From: Neocallimastix lanati (nom. inval.) | Lineage: Eukaryota > Neocallimastigomycota > Neocallimastigomycetes > Neocallimastigales > Neocallimastigaceae | Direction of reading: 5' to 3' | DNA: 28,511 nt | Assembly: GCA_016946835.1 (NCBI GenBank) | Contig: JACVTC010000441.1 | Span: 1-28,511, forward strand | In this document: positions 20,586 through 28,511 of the stretch, in pieces | How the letters are laid out: the number at the start of each line of letters is the position of its first letter | Position numbering within the stretch: the first letter of the stretch is position 1 | Notes under the pieces: generated by a model | Told to the model about the DNA's origin: nothing | The model's input: only the letters and a program-made list of their open reading frames with translations | Database searches by the model: none | Program-made: the position numbers and the translations under genes

Positions 20586-21372
20586 AATACAGAATGAACA
20601 AATAATACTAATTGTGCTAGAATAATATAAATTATTCTAACCTTATAGATTATTCTATTCTATATAATTGGAACTTTCCAATATTCTTCAAATATTACTA
20701 AATAGCAATCTTAAGTTAATAAATCACTAATTAACTTATAATTCCTTTTTGAATTATCGATCCGATTCCATTATAATGTATTAAAAATCTTTAGCCAAGA
20801 ATATTGTCCTTGCCCACTTAATATATTAATATTATATTTCTTTTGTATTATGTTATATTGAAAATAATCAAATCTATTTAATTAGTTATTAAAATTTTCG
20901 TTATCAATTTAAATTTATTTTTAATTACTAAATTTAACTAAACCACAATAAAATATTCTGTATAATCTCTTTATTTTTATTTTATATATATTAGTATTAA
21001 ACTATTATTAAATAATTAATAATTCAATAATATATAACTACTATTTATAACAATAATATTATTAACTAAAATAATAATTCAATTTCAATTTAAATGTTTT
21101 ATTTATAAAAATAATTAGTAATTAGTTTATTAAAAAAATAGTTAGGCTTTACAAATTTTAATTTGATAAAAAAATATAAATACATGTAATTTTAGTGAAA
21201 TAAAATATAATCAATAACTTTCTTTTTATTAAATAAATAATTATATTATTATTTTTCTTTTATAAATTTAAATAAATAAATATTGATTTTAAAACAAATT
21301 ATTTTTTTTATTGTAATTTTATTATTTGTGTTAATTATTATTATATTCCTAAAATTATATGAACCATACCAT
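20586..21372 (+). repeat. B2 3' LTR (787 bp)
   Basis: Same variants as the B1 3' LTR. The intact TTAAC target is at 20731-20735. Followed by TTATGAAAA, which begins a 9-bp inverted repeat with TTTTCATAA (21414-21422) in the flank. Confidence 0.95.
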
Positions 21373-21727
21373 TTATGAAAAAGAACAAAATAATAATTAT
21401 TAAATTGTAATAATTTTCATAATATATTACAAATATTCCAATTATAATTATTATTGATTTCTTATTAAACTAAACTTTCCTATATTCTTCTTTCATGGAA
21501 ATTCTAAAATATTGATAGTAAATATTATTATTTTTCTAAAAGTTTCTAAAAGATTTCTATATTAAGAATCCCTTAAATAAATTCTATAAATTTTTAGAAA
21601 ATTCTAAATAATTAAAATAAAAATATTGGTTGATTATTAATATATATATATATAAAAAAAAAAAAAAAATTTTTTTTTTTAGAATAAATTAGTAATAAAT
21701 ATATTATATATTGTAATTATTATTACC

Positions 21728-21730
<3 letters not shown>
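21373..21730. other. AT-rich spacer with large imperfect palindrome
   Basis: No gene seen. From about 21624 to 21731 the arms TATTGGTTGATTATTAATAT and TATATTGTAATTATTATTAC are roughly reverse complementary around an A15/T12 centre. It may be a MITE-like palindrome or only poly(A)/poly(T) expansion. Confidence 0.4.
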
Positions 21731-21764
<34 letters not shown>

Positions 21765-22037
21765 TAATTTTAAATAGTTTAGTTTTAAAATAGTTTAGTT
21801 TGTTTAGTTTTAAATAGTTTAGTTTTGATAGTTAGTTATTTAATTAAATTTTTAGTTATAATAGTTTAGTTAATATTATTAAGTAATTTATTTAGTTTAG
21901 TGCATATTTTAATAAATAGTTTTATTTAGTTATATAAAAATAAAAAAAAAAAAAATTATATTGTTTAATAAATAATAGTAATAATTAATTTTCTTATTAG
22001 TTAAAAAAAATATAAACAAATAAACACATAAACAAAT

Positions 22038-22073
<36 letters not shown>

Positions 22074-22128
22074 ATCAAAATAAAGTGTATTTATTGTAAT
22101 CCTTTTATTTCTTATATAACCGAACATT
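21731..22128 (+). repeat. Element C 5' LTR
   Basis: Begins near a run of 29 As and ends GAACATT. Apart from poly(A) lengths it differs from the 3' copy at about three bases. Contains a 16-bp tandem duplication of the type ATAAACAAATAAACAC (about 22012-22043). Confidence 0.75.
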
Positions 22129-22133
22129 AGAAA

Positions 22134-22151
22134 TGGTGGAGATATCGGGGA
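22134..22151 (+). promoter_or_regulatory. tRNA primer-binding site, element C
   Basis: TGGTGGAGATATCGGGGA, five to six bases after the LTR, identical over 18 nt to element B although the sequences on both sides differ. Confidence 0.85.
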
Positions 22152-22185
22152 TATAAGAAATAAAAGTAAGGAAAGATAAATATTA

Positions 22186-22216
<31 letters not shown>

Positions 22217-22630
22217 AGAAAAATTTTTTTTGTTAATTATAACTATAAAAAAAAATATTAAAATTTTAGTTTATTAATTGTGATATATAAAATATAAAAT
22301 TCTTATAATTACTATATATTTGCATATAGTATTTTCACAACGGTATACTGAGTAGAGGTTGTGTAAAAATATAAAAATAATTAAATAAAAGAGAGTAGAA
22401 TAGGGAAGTCTCTTGTAGAAGCGAGAGAGTAAAGGGTTTTAGAATAAGATTATAAATTACCAGTAAGTTGGATATTGAAAAAGCCGTAAATTCCATGTTT
22501 CAATTGGTAGGCACAATAGAAAACTTTATTTATAATTGACGGTTCTAAGATCGAGGTTGAAAATCGTAGAGAGACGACCTGCGGGTTTCGAATATTTTAT
22601 TTAATTATAATATATGCAAATGAAATAATA

Positions 22631-22631
<1 letters not shown>
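22152..22631 (+). other. Non-coding interior of element C
   Basis: No coding frame. The middle is GC-richer and can fold: CACAAC/GTTGTG (about 22337-22364) and TCGT/ACGA (about 22565-22578). It likely carries packaging signals recognised by a partner element; this is inference. Confidence 0.5.
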
Positions 22632-22667
<36 letters not shown>

Positions 22668-22938
22668 TAGTTTTAAATAGTTTAGTTTTAAAATAGTTTA
22701 GTTTGTTTAGTTTTAAATAGTTTAGTTTTGATAGTTAGTTATTTAATTAAATTTTTAGTTATAATAGTTTAGTTAATATTATTAAGTAATTTATTTAGTT
22801 TAGTGCATAATTTAATAAATAGTTTTATTTAGTTATATAAAAATAAAAAAAAAAAATTATATTGTTTAATAAATAATAGTAATAATTAATTTTCTTATTA
22901 GTTAAAAAAAATATAAACAAATAAACACATAAACAAAT

Positions 22939-22978
<40 letters not shown>

Positions 22979-23033
22979 ATCAAAATAAAGTGTATTTATT
23001 GTAATCCTTTTATTTCTTATATAACTGAACATT
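22632..23033 (+). repeat. Element C 3' LTR
   Basis: Direct repeat of 21731-22128, preceded by an A-rich tract (AAATGAAATAATAATAAA) that could serve as a weak polypurine primer. Followed by TTATGATACG. Confidence 0.75.
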
Positions 23034-23086
23034 TATGATACGATACCACACTAAAAACATTATTAGAAATAGTTTTAGAAATTAGT

Positions 23087-23821
23087 TGTCGAAATTACAA
23101 CTGAATTAAATTTCAATTTCAATTAATTTCAATTAAAATTATTAAAAACAAAATAATTAATAAAAATTTATAATTCATTAATTATTCTTTAAATTTTATT
23201 TATTTTATAATATTATAAGTTATTTGATCATCTTAGGACCAGCTTAGGCCTACTGATTCTAATGATATCATATTAAACTTAAATATTATTAATAAATAAA
23301 ATATTTATTAACATGAATCATTTGGTCATGTCATCCTTGATTCATAAATTAATGTTTATGTATTAATTTATGTTATATTGATTTAATTAATTATTAATTA
23401 TTAATTACTATATTAAATATTTAAATTTAATATTATATTATATATATTAGCTAATATATTAGATTAAAAAATATAATTTATTTATATTAAACATATTCTT
23501 ATACTAAATATTATTATTATCAACTTTATATTATTATTATCAATATTCTCAAACCTACAAAGTATAAAAAGAAAATTCAAATTTATCTTTTTGTCCTTTG
23601 TAAGGTTATAGTTAACCTATTATAATATAACTATATATTTTTATTAATAAATAAAAATTTTTATCATATCAAACCAATTATTAGTTTTAATTAAGTGTTA
23701 AATTAACAAATTTAACTTTATAACTCTTTTATTTTAGTAATTTACTTATATCTATATAGTTATATTATATAGATATATCAACCTGATTCCTCGTTAAATT
23801 CAACCTGTTTACTTTTTAACA
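23087..23821 (+). repeat. Element D 5' LTR (735 bp)
   Basis: Direct repeat of 27480-28214. Contains TATAAAAA, the self-primer with a small hairpin, and AATAAA-like signals after the predicted RNA start (about 23646). Confidence 0.96.
23563..23615 (+). promoter_or_regulatory. Element D core promoter, predicted RNA start and self-primer
   Basis: TATAAAAA (23563-23570) is 37 nt before GTAAGGTTAT (23600-23609), which is the exact reverse complement of the ten bases after the 5' LTR. AGGTTA and TAACCT (about 23603-23618) form a 6-bp hairpin overlapping the primer, as in element A. No ATG occurs from 23600 to the gag start at 23856. Confidence 0.75.
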
Positions 23822-23831
23822 ATAACCTTAC
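23822..23831 (+). promoter_or_regulatory. Primer-binding site, self-priming (element D)
   Basis: ATAACCTTAC abuts the LTR end and pairs with 23600-23609 (27992-28001 in the 3' LTR). It shares only ATAAC at its start with the site of element A; the rest differs, and each matches its own LTR. Confidence 0.75.
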
Positions 23832-23855
23832 CTTAGAAAAGAGAATCACCTTGAT

Positions 23856-24935
23856 ATGTCCCTTTATAATAACGTGTGGGCAAACTCCTATCCTGACTTT
23901 GCTCCTATGTCGGAAGTAAATAAGCTAAGAACAGACGCTCAGATTACTGTCTCTGAACTGGCAAAAGATGCAGAAGTTACATTCTTATCAAGAGAAGATT
24001 TTAATAAATATAATGAAGATCTTCAAAAGAAACTTTTTACTTTAAATAGGGATAACAAGAATATCATAAAACAACTTTCTTCTATTACCAGCATTTTAAA
24101 TCAGAAATTCGATTTTATTCCTAATGTTAATGCTTCTCAAAATCAAGATGATAACGCTTCTATATCAACAAGAAGAGAGGCAGACAATGATGTAATAATG
24201 AGGAATACTATTCCCAATACACTTCAAGAAGTCCCAGAACCTGGATTTTTCACTGGGGATACTAAGGAAACCGATCTCTTTTGTCAGCTCTGTGAAGATA
24301 CTTTTAAGACTTATCCTAACTGTGAATCTACTATGGATGTAAAAATTAATTATGTTAAGTCACGCTTAAGAGATGGTGCTCGTAATTGGTATTATGCCAA
24401 ATATAAAGATAGAAGTCCAGCAACATTAGAAGAATTGATTAAAGAATTAAGGAAAGCTTTTAATAATGTTGCCAGTAAGAAATTAGCCATGATCCAACTC
24501 GCAAAAATTTCTCACACATTTGGGAAAATTAATGATTATATTGATGAATTTCGAACCCTTACAACATGTTTGAATTGGAATGAAGAAGCTTTAGTTTTAT
24601 TCTTTTATAATGGATTGCACCCAAGGTTCCAGGAAGAAATAGAAAAAATGGATGAATTTCCTTCTGATCTTAGTACTATTTATACTAGATGTATTCTTTA
24701 CGAAAATTCCTTGAAATCTAAAGGTCAATTAAAATCTAATGGTAATAAAAATTTAAAGAAAAAGCCTTCTAATGTCCACAATAACAACAACAACAATAAT
24801 AATAAATATAATAATAATAACAATTATAACAAATATTATAATAATAATTATAATAAAGTCCATAATAATAATAACTTTAATAAAATTAATAATAACAGTA
24901 ATAATAGTACAAATAATAATAATTCAAAAAACTAA
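23856..24935 (+). CDS. Gag of element D
   Basis: A 359-codon frame from the first ATG after the predicted RNA start. The N-terminal 100 residues are rich in charged and hydrophobic heptads, probably a coiled coil. Residues of about 130-285 form a retrotransposon Gag core (EPGFFTGDTKETDLF through FYNGLHPRFQEEIE). The last 60 residues are mostly Asn with Tyr and Lys, coded by an AAT/AAC repeat. There is no CCHC zinc knuckle; Tf1 Gag also lacks one. The stop (24933-24935) directly follows an A_AAA_AAC heptamer. Probable role: particle formation. Confidence 0.88.
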   Translation: MSLYNNVWANSYPDFAPMSEVNKLRTDAQITVSELAKDAEVTFLSREDFNKYNEDLQKKLFTLNRDNKNIIKQLSSITSILNQKFDFIPNVNASQNQDDNASISTRREADNDVIMRNTIPNTLQEVPEPGFFTGDTKETDLFCQLCEDTFKTYPNCESTMDVKINYVKSRLRDGARNWYYAKYKDRSPATLEELIKELRKAFNNVASKKLAMIQLAKISHTFGKINDYIDEFRTLTTCLNWNEEALVLFFYNGLHPRFQEEIEKMDEFPSDLSTIYTRCILYENSLKSKGQLKSNGNKNLKKKPSNVHNNNNNNNNKYNNNNNYNKYYNNNYNKVHNNNNFNKINNNSNNSTNNNNSKN

Positions 24936-24965
24936 ATGAAGGACTTCACTCGGAGTCCAATTCAT
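24926..24965 (+). promoter_or_regulatory. Programmed -1 ribosomal frameshift signal, element D gag-pro
   Basis: Heptamer A AAA AAC (24926-24932) in the Gag phase (TCA AAA AAC TAA) is followed at once by the stop. Downstream, ATGAAGGACT (24936-24945) pairs with AGTCC (24954-24958), a 2-nt bulge and TTCAT (24961-24965), loop of 8 nt. A -1 slip enters the frame open from 24923 to 25513, which holds the protease. A_AAA_AAC is a classic slippery site, for example in MMTV gag-pro. Confidence 0.85.
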
Positions 24966-25513
24966 CAAAAAATGTAAAAACAATTTATTATAACTTTCCT
25001 TCATTTGATAACATCACAACCCAAAAACTACCTTCAACTTTTCTTTTATTCCATTGCTACATTCCAACAAGACTACCAATTAATAATAATAAATTAAAAA
25101 TTAAAAATAACCAAAAAATTACATCTGAATCTATGCTAGATTCTGGATCATTTTGTAATTTTATTACAAAAAATTTAGTTCAAAAACTAAATTTAAAAAT
25201 TTATAATTTAAAAAATAAAATTTCAGTCAAAGGTATATCTGGTTCTACTACTAAGATAGATCAGTACGTTTGGCTAAAATTTCAAATAAAAATACAAAAG
25301 AATAAAAAATTTTATTTTAAAAATTACAATGAAAAATTTCTAATAACAAATTGCATACCAACTGATCTACTTTTTGGTAATCAATTCATGCGAAAATTCA
25401 AAATTCACTATAATTATGATAAGAATATATTATATTCTTACTTAAATTATTATTTTTCAAATAAAAATAACAAAAATCCTAATAAATATTGCAAAAACAG
25501 ATGCCACAGCTGA
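24932..25513 (+). CDS. Protease of element D (reached by -1 frameshift)
   Basis: The frame is open from 24923, with an ATG only at 25133, inside the protease core, so start by frameshift from Gag is far more likely. MLDSGSFCNFITKNL (DSGS at 25139-25150) is the retropepsin active site, followed by VKGISGS and DLLFGNQFM, which resemble the flap and LLG region. It matures Gag in particles. The frame ends in an Asn/Lys-rich tail and a stop at 25513 where RT would be expected, so the product is Gag-PR only. Confidence 0.82.
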   Translation, partial: LNEGLHSESNSSKNVKTIYYNFPSFDNITTQKLPSTFLLFHCYIPTRLPINNNKLKIKNNQKITSESMLDSGSFCNFITKNLVQKLNLKIYNLKNKISVKGISGSTTKIDQYVWLKFQIKIQKNKKFYFKNYNEKFLITNCIPTDLLFGNQFMRKFKIHYNYDKNILYSYLNYYFSNKNNKNPNKYCKNRCHS

Positions 25514-25556
25514 TGATATTAGACTCTATTTTAGCCCACAGAATATTAAAAATGAT

Positions 25557-26936
25557 ATGTCCTATAAACCCTTTAGGAAAATGAATAAGTTCAAAATAAA
25601 GGATAATATTATATTATATAATAATTTAATTTATATTCCTGAAATTTTAAGATTAGAAATCTTAACTAAATATCATGAAAAGCCTTCCGCTGGTCATCTT
25701 GGAATTAAAAGAACTCTTGAATTAATTACAAGAAACTTTTGGTGGCCCAAAATGCAAGATGATGTTATAAAATTTGTCAATTCCTGTGAATGTTGTGCAA
25801 GAAACAAAATTAATAGACATAGGAAATATGGCTTTCTACAACCGTTGGAAACACCTGATAGACCTTGGAAATCTATAGAAGTTGACTTTTTATGTGGCCT
25901 CCCGGATTCAAAGGGATATACGGTAATAATGGTTGTAGTGGATCGTTTCTCTAAAATGATTCACTTAATACCTTTCAAACAAATTCCTGATGCAAAACAA
26001 ACTGCCAAAGCATTTATGAATAATGTTTATAAATTACATGGCCTTCCTTATGATATGTATACAGATAGAGGTCCTCAGTTTACAAGTGCACTTTGGAAAG
26101 AATTCATGAAATTACTTAATATTAAATCCAAATTAGCTACAACAGATCATCATGAGACTGTTGGTCAAGTTGAGAGATGTAACTCCTTTATTGAACAGTA
26201 TTTAAGAGCTTATTCAAGATCTTATTATCACGACGATTGGATTAATTGGATCTATCTTGCAGAGTTCGCTTATAATAATTCAGTCAATGAATCTACAAAA
26301 GAAACACCTTTCTTTATTAACTATGGATTTCATCCATCTATGGACGAATATTTCTTACTACCCCAAGTTGATACTAATAGTAAATTTATTAAAAATGTAA
26401 GTACAAGTTTTAATCATATTAAAGATGTCTTATTAAGATCTAAAGAATTATATAAAAATTATGCGGATAAGAAAAGGATGCCACCTCCTGTAATAAAAGA
26501 AGGTGACTTGGTTTGGATTCAAGCACCTCCTTCCTTAAATATTGAAGATTGTTCTAAACTCGCTCCTTGCAAATATGGACCTTACAAGGTAATCGATGTT
26601 TTAGAGAATAATAATTATAAAATTGATCTTAAAAAGTCACCTTTTCCAAAACATCATCCAATCTTTCATATCTCTGAATTGGAACCTTATGTCCCAACTC
26701 CGCAAAAGTTTTTAAATAGAAGTTCGCACAATGAATCCATTAATGATATTATTGAAATTTCTGGATTTAGGACAAACTACAAGAAAAACTGCTACGAATA
26801 TAGAGTTAGATACAAATATAAAAGTTCAAGTAATTGGGTGCCTTCTTATGAAGTTGAAAATAATCCAAGGAATCAAAGAATATATCAAGAATATTTAAAG
26901 AATAATAGAAAATTCACTTCTCTTTCTTATAATTAA
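25557..26936 (+). CDS. Integrase of element D
   Basis: Inserts the element DNA. The ATG is at 25557, and the frame is open back to 25446, +1 relative to protease. HHCC zinc finger (H40, H47, C77, C80), catalytic D110, D170, E206 (D-59-D-35-E), the GPY/F module (KYGPYKVIDVL, about 26570) and HPIFHISELEPY are all present. A weak chromodomain follows (about 26740-26910, with SSNWVPSYEV). No RT or RNase H precedes it; the conserved sequence begins just before the zinc finger (IILYNNLIYIP). The frame mismatch with protease fits an internal deletion. The ORF is undamaged. Confidence 0.9.
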   Translation: MSYKPFRKMNKFKIKDNIILYNNLIYIPEILRLEILTKYHEKPSAGHLGIKRTLELITRNFWWPKMQDDVIKFVNSCECCARNKINRHRKYGFLQPLETPDRPWKSIEVDFLCGLPDSKGYTVIMVVVDRFSKMIHLIPFKQIPDAKQTAKAFMNNVYKLHGLPYDMYTDRGPQFTSALWKEFMKLLNIKSKLATTDHHETVGQVERCNSFIEQYLRAYSRSYYHDDWINWIYLAEFAYNNSVNESTKETPFFINYGFHPSMDEYFLLPQVDTNSKFIKNVSTSFNHIKDVLLRSKELYKNYADKKRMPPPVIKEGDLVWIQAPPSLNIEDCSKLAPCKYGPYKVIDVLENNNYKIDLKKSPFPKHHPIFHISELEPYVPTPQKFLNRSSHNESINDIIEISGFRTNYKKNCYEYRVRYKYKSSSNWVPSYEVENNPRNQRIYQEYLKNNRKFTSLSYN

Positions 26937-27469
26937 AAAAAAAAAAAAAAAAAAAAATTATTATACTTAAGCTATAAATAGTATATTAAATAATAATATT
27001 TCAAAATTAAATTAGTTAATTTAAAATTTTACATTTCAAAATTTCAAAAATTTTTAAAAAATCGAAATTTAATAATACTTTATTTATTTTTACATTATTA
27101 TATTCATTAAATTATAAATTTTCACTATATTTAAAAATTTTCAATTTAATGCATAAAATTAAGATGAAATTTCAATTTCAATTTCAAAATTTCAATTTTA
27201 CATTTTTTCAACGAAATTTTTAATAAAATTCACACCATTATATTTCTCGATATTTAATTTTATAACAAAATTTTAATTTCAGTAAATTTTGACAATTTCG
27301 AAATTTCCATGAAATGGCCACTTGTAATGTGTTCTTTAAAGGACTCATGTGACCTTTTTACTTCAAAAAAAAAAAAAAAAAAAAAAAATTTTTTAAAATA
27401 TACAATTTTATAAATATAATAATTTCTTTATGTAACGTTACACAAAATCGTCTGGAATCCGATTTTTGT
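26937..27469 (+). other. 3' non-coding region of element D
   Basis: A run of about 20 As follows the integrase stop. Then come imperfect AAATTTCAA repeats (27000-27230), a second poly(A) run (27366-27387), the palindrome TGTAACGTTACA (27431-27442), and a stem CACAAAATCG (27441-27450) with CGATTTTTGTG (27460-27470; one bulged T). No gene seen. Confidence 0.6.
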
Positions 27470-27479
27470 GGAAGGGCGT
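27470..27479 (+). promoter_or_regulatory. Polypurine tract of element D
   Basis: GGAAGGGCGT adjoins the 3' LTR and sits at the foot of the stem-loop just upstream. The AAGGGCG core also occurs at the same place in element A. Confidence 0.65.
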
Positions 27480-28214
27480 TGTCGAAATTACAACTGAATT
27501 AAATTTCAATTTCAATTAATTTCAATTAAAATTATTAAAAACAAAATAATTAATAAAAATTTATAATTCATTAATTATTCTTTAAATTTTATTTATTTTA
27601 TAATATTATAAGTTATTTGATCATCTTAGGACCAGCTTAGGCCTACTGATTCTAATGATATCATATTAAACTTAAATATTATTAATAAATAAAATATTTA
27701 TTAACATGAATCATTTGGTCATGTCATCCTTGATTCATAAATTAATGTTTATGTATTAATTTATGTTATATTGATTTAATTAATTATTAATTATTAATTA
27801 CTATATTAAATATTTAAATTTAATATTATATTATATATATTAGCTAATATATTAGATTAAAAAATATAATTTATTTATATTAAACATATTCTTATACTAA
27901 ATATTATTATTATCAACTTTATATTATTATTATCAATATTCTCAAACCTACAAAGTATAAAAGAAAATTCAAATTTATCTTTTTGTCCTTTGTAAGGTTA
28001 TAGTTAACCTATTATAATATAAACTATATATTTTTATTAATAAATAAAAATTTTTATCATATCAAACCAATTATTAGTTTTAATTAAGTGTTAAATTAAC
28101 AAATTTAACTTTATAACTCTTTTATTTTAGTAATTTACTTATATCTATATAGTTATATTATATAGATATATCAACCTGATTCCTCGTTAAATTCAACCTG
28201 TTTACTTTTTAACA
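27480..28214 (+). repeat. Element D 3' LTR (735 bp)
   Basis: Direct repeat of 23087-23821; one A fewer near the TATA box and one A more about 60 nt later. Followed by target copy TTAGT. Confidence 0.96.
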
Positions 28215-28219
28215 TTAGT

Positions 28220-28511
28220 TAAAGTAATAAATTAAAAATTAATAATGATTGGTAGATAATTAAATAAGACTAAATAGTTAGATACATATTTTGATAATTC
28301 ATTAATAATTAAACGACGAGTTCTTTGTTATAATATAGGAAATATATAATAAAGATACTTCAAAATAACAGGTTTATTAGTAGAAAATATAATAGTTTAT
28401 AGAATAATAAATATTAATTATTAAGTGTATAATTAGATAGTTAGTGAGAAAGATAATAATAAATATATAACTTGTATTTTTATATTTTTGTAAACATTGA
28501 GAATAATGTAA
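28220..28511. other. AT-rich right flank
   Basis: No gene, RNA or repeat recognised. Confidence 0.5.

Larger units (their letters stand above)
14361..21372 (+). mobile_element. Element B2: intact Ty3/gypsy LTR retrotransposon
   Basis: Full element with 787-bp LTRs, tRNA PBS, leader, gag, -1 frameshift signal, pol and polypurine tract. The flanks show TTAT on both sides (14357-14360 and 21373-21376), a possible 4-bp target duplication whose first T is also the last base of B1. LTR ends are AATACAG and ATACCAT rather than TG...CA. There is no chromodomain. Confidence 0.95.
21731..23033 (+). mobile_element. Element C: short non-coding LTR element (TRIM-like)
   Basis: Two direct repeats of about 400 bp (21731-22128 and 22632-23033) flank about 500 bp with no ORF. 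Both repeats share a poly(A) head, AGTTTTAAATAG motifs, a poly(A) tract near the end and a terminus GAACATT. An 18-nt tRNA PBS identical to that of element B follows the left repeat. This layout is a non-autonomous LTR element that needs Gag and enzymes from elsewhere. No target duplication could be found, so exact ends are uncertain by a few bases. Confidence 0.75.
23087..28214 (+). mobile_element. Element D: RT-less chromovirus-like LTR element
   Basis: LTRs of 735 bp (TGTCGAAA...TTTAACA) that differ only by two 1-nt indels, with 5-bp target duplication TTAGT (23082-23086 and 28215-28219). The interior has gag, a -1 frameshift signal, protease and integrase, but no reverse transcriptase or RNase H between protease and integrase. 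It is self-primed like element A. Intact ends and near-identical LTRs point to a recent insertion, so reverse transcription must have come from another element, or the RT was lost afterwards. Confidence 0.93.

Noticed and set aside
21732-21760. Poly(A) runs as tails of retroposed mRNA or SINEs
   Set aside because: The same runs recur at the same places in both LTRs of element C, so they belong to the LTR.
21930-22127. Minus-strand ORF with Phe and Tyr runs
   Set aside because: Product of poly(A) tracts in the element C LTR; low complexity.
25495-25501. Second frameshift site to join protease and integrase in D (CAAAAAC)
   Set aside because: Not a proper X_XXY_YYZ heptamer, and a -1 slip would not reach the integrase frame, which is +1.

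Overview
This is eukaryotic, very AT-rich DNA made almost entirely of LTR retrotransposons of the Ty3/gypsy type. I see no host protein gene, rRNA or CRISPR array. Chromodomain-bearing chromoviruses, Asn/Lys-rich proteins, long poly(A) and AAT-type runs and standard-code ORFs fit an AT-rich fungal genome (for example Glomeromycotina or Neocallimastigomycota). That placement is a low-confidence inference; no marker gene is present.

Layout. 1-393: flank with a weak tRNA-like relic (minus strand, about 306-377). 394-14357: element B1, a tRNA-primed Ty3/gypsy element whose 5' LTR is split by element A. 544-7476: element A, a nearly intact chromovirus with a 5-bp target duplication TTAAC; the uninterrupted target survives in the three other B LTRs. 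14361-21372: element B2, an intact sister of B1 sitting three bases after B1's 3' LTR. 21373-21730: AT-rich spacer with a large imperfect palindrome. 21731-23033: element C, a short non-coding LTR element (TRIM-like) carrying the same 18-nt tRNA primer-binding site as B. 23087-28214: element D, a second chromovirus-like family with near-identical LTRs and target duplication TTAGT, with gag, protease and integrase but no reverse transcriptase or RNase H. 28220-28511: AT-rich flank.

How the parts work. B and C have a conventional tRNA primer site. A and D have none. Instead, the 11 nt (A) or 10 nt (D) directly after the 5' LTR are the reverse complement of a segment inside the LTR that lies 36-37 nt after the TATA box, the predicted RNA 5' end. 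This is the Tf1/sushi type of self-priming, and the two families have different but self-complementary sequences.

The elements also differ in how Pol is made. A has one Gag-Pol frame (interrupted once by one base in a T6 run). B2 has a U_UUA_AAC -1 frameshift heptamer followed by a GGGAGT/ACTCCC hairpin. D has an A_AAA_AAC heptamer abutting the gag stop, followed by a bulged hairpin. The strongest items for follow-up are the two self-priming systems, the two frameshift signals, the RT-less but fresh-looking element D, the C element sharing B's primer site, and the B1/B2 tandem whose LTR variants suggest DNA-level duplication.
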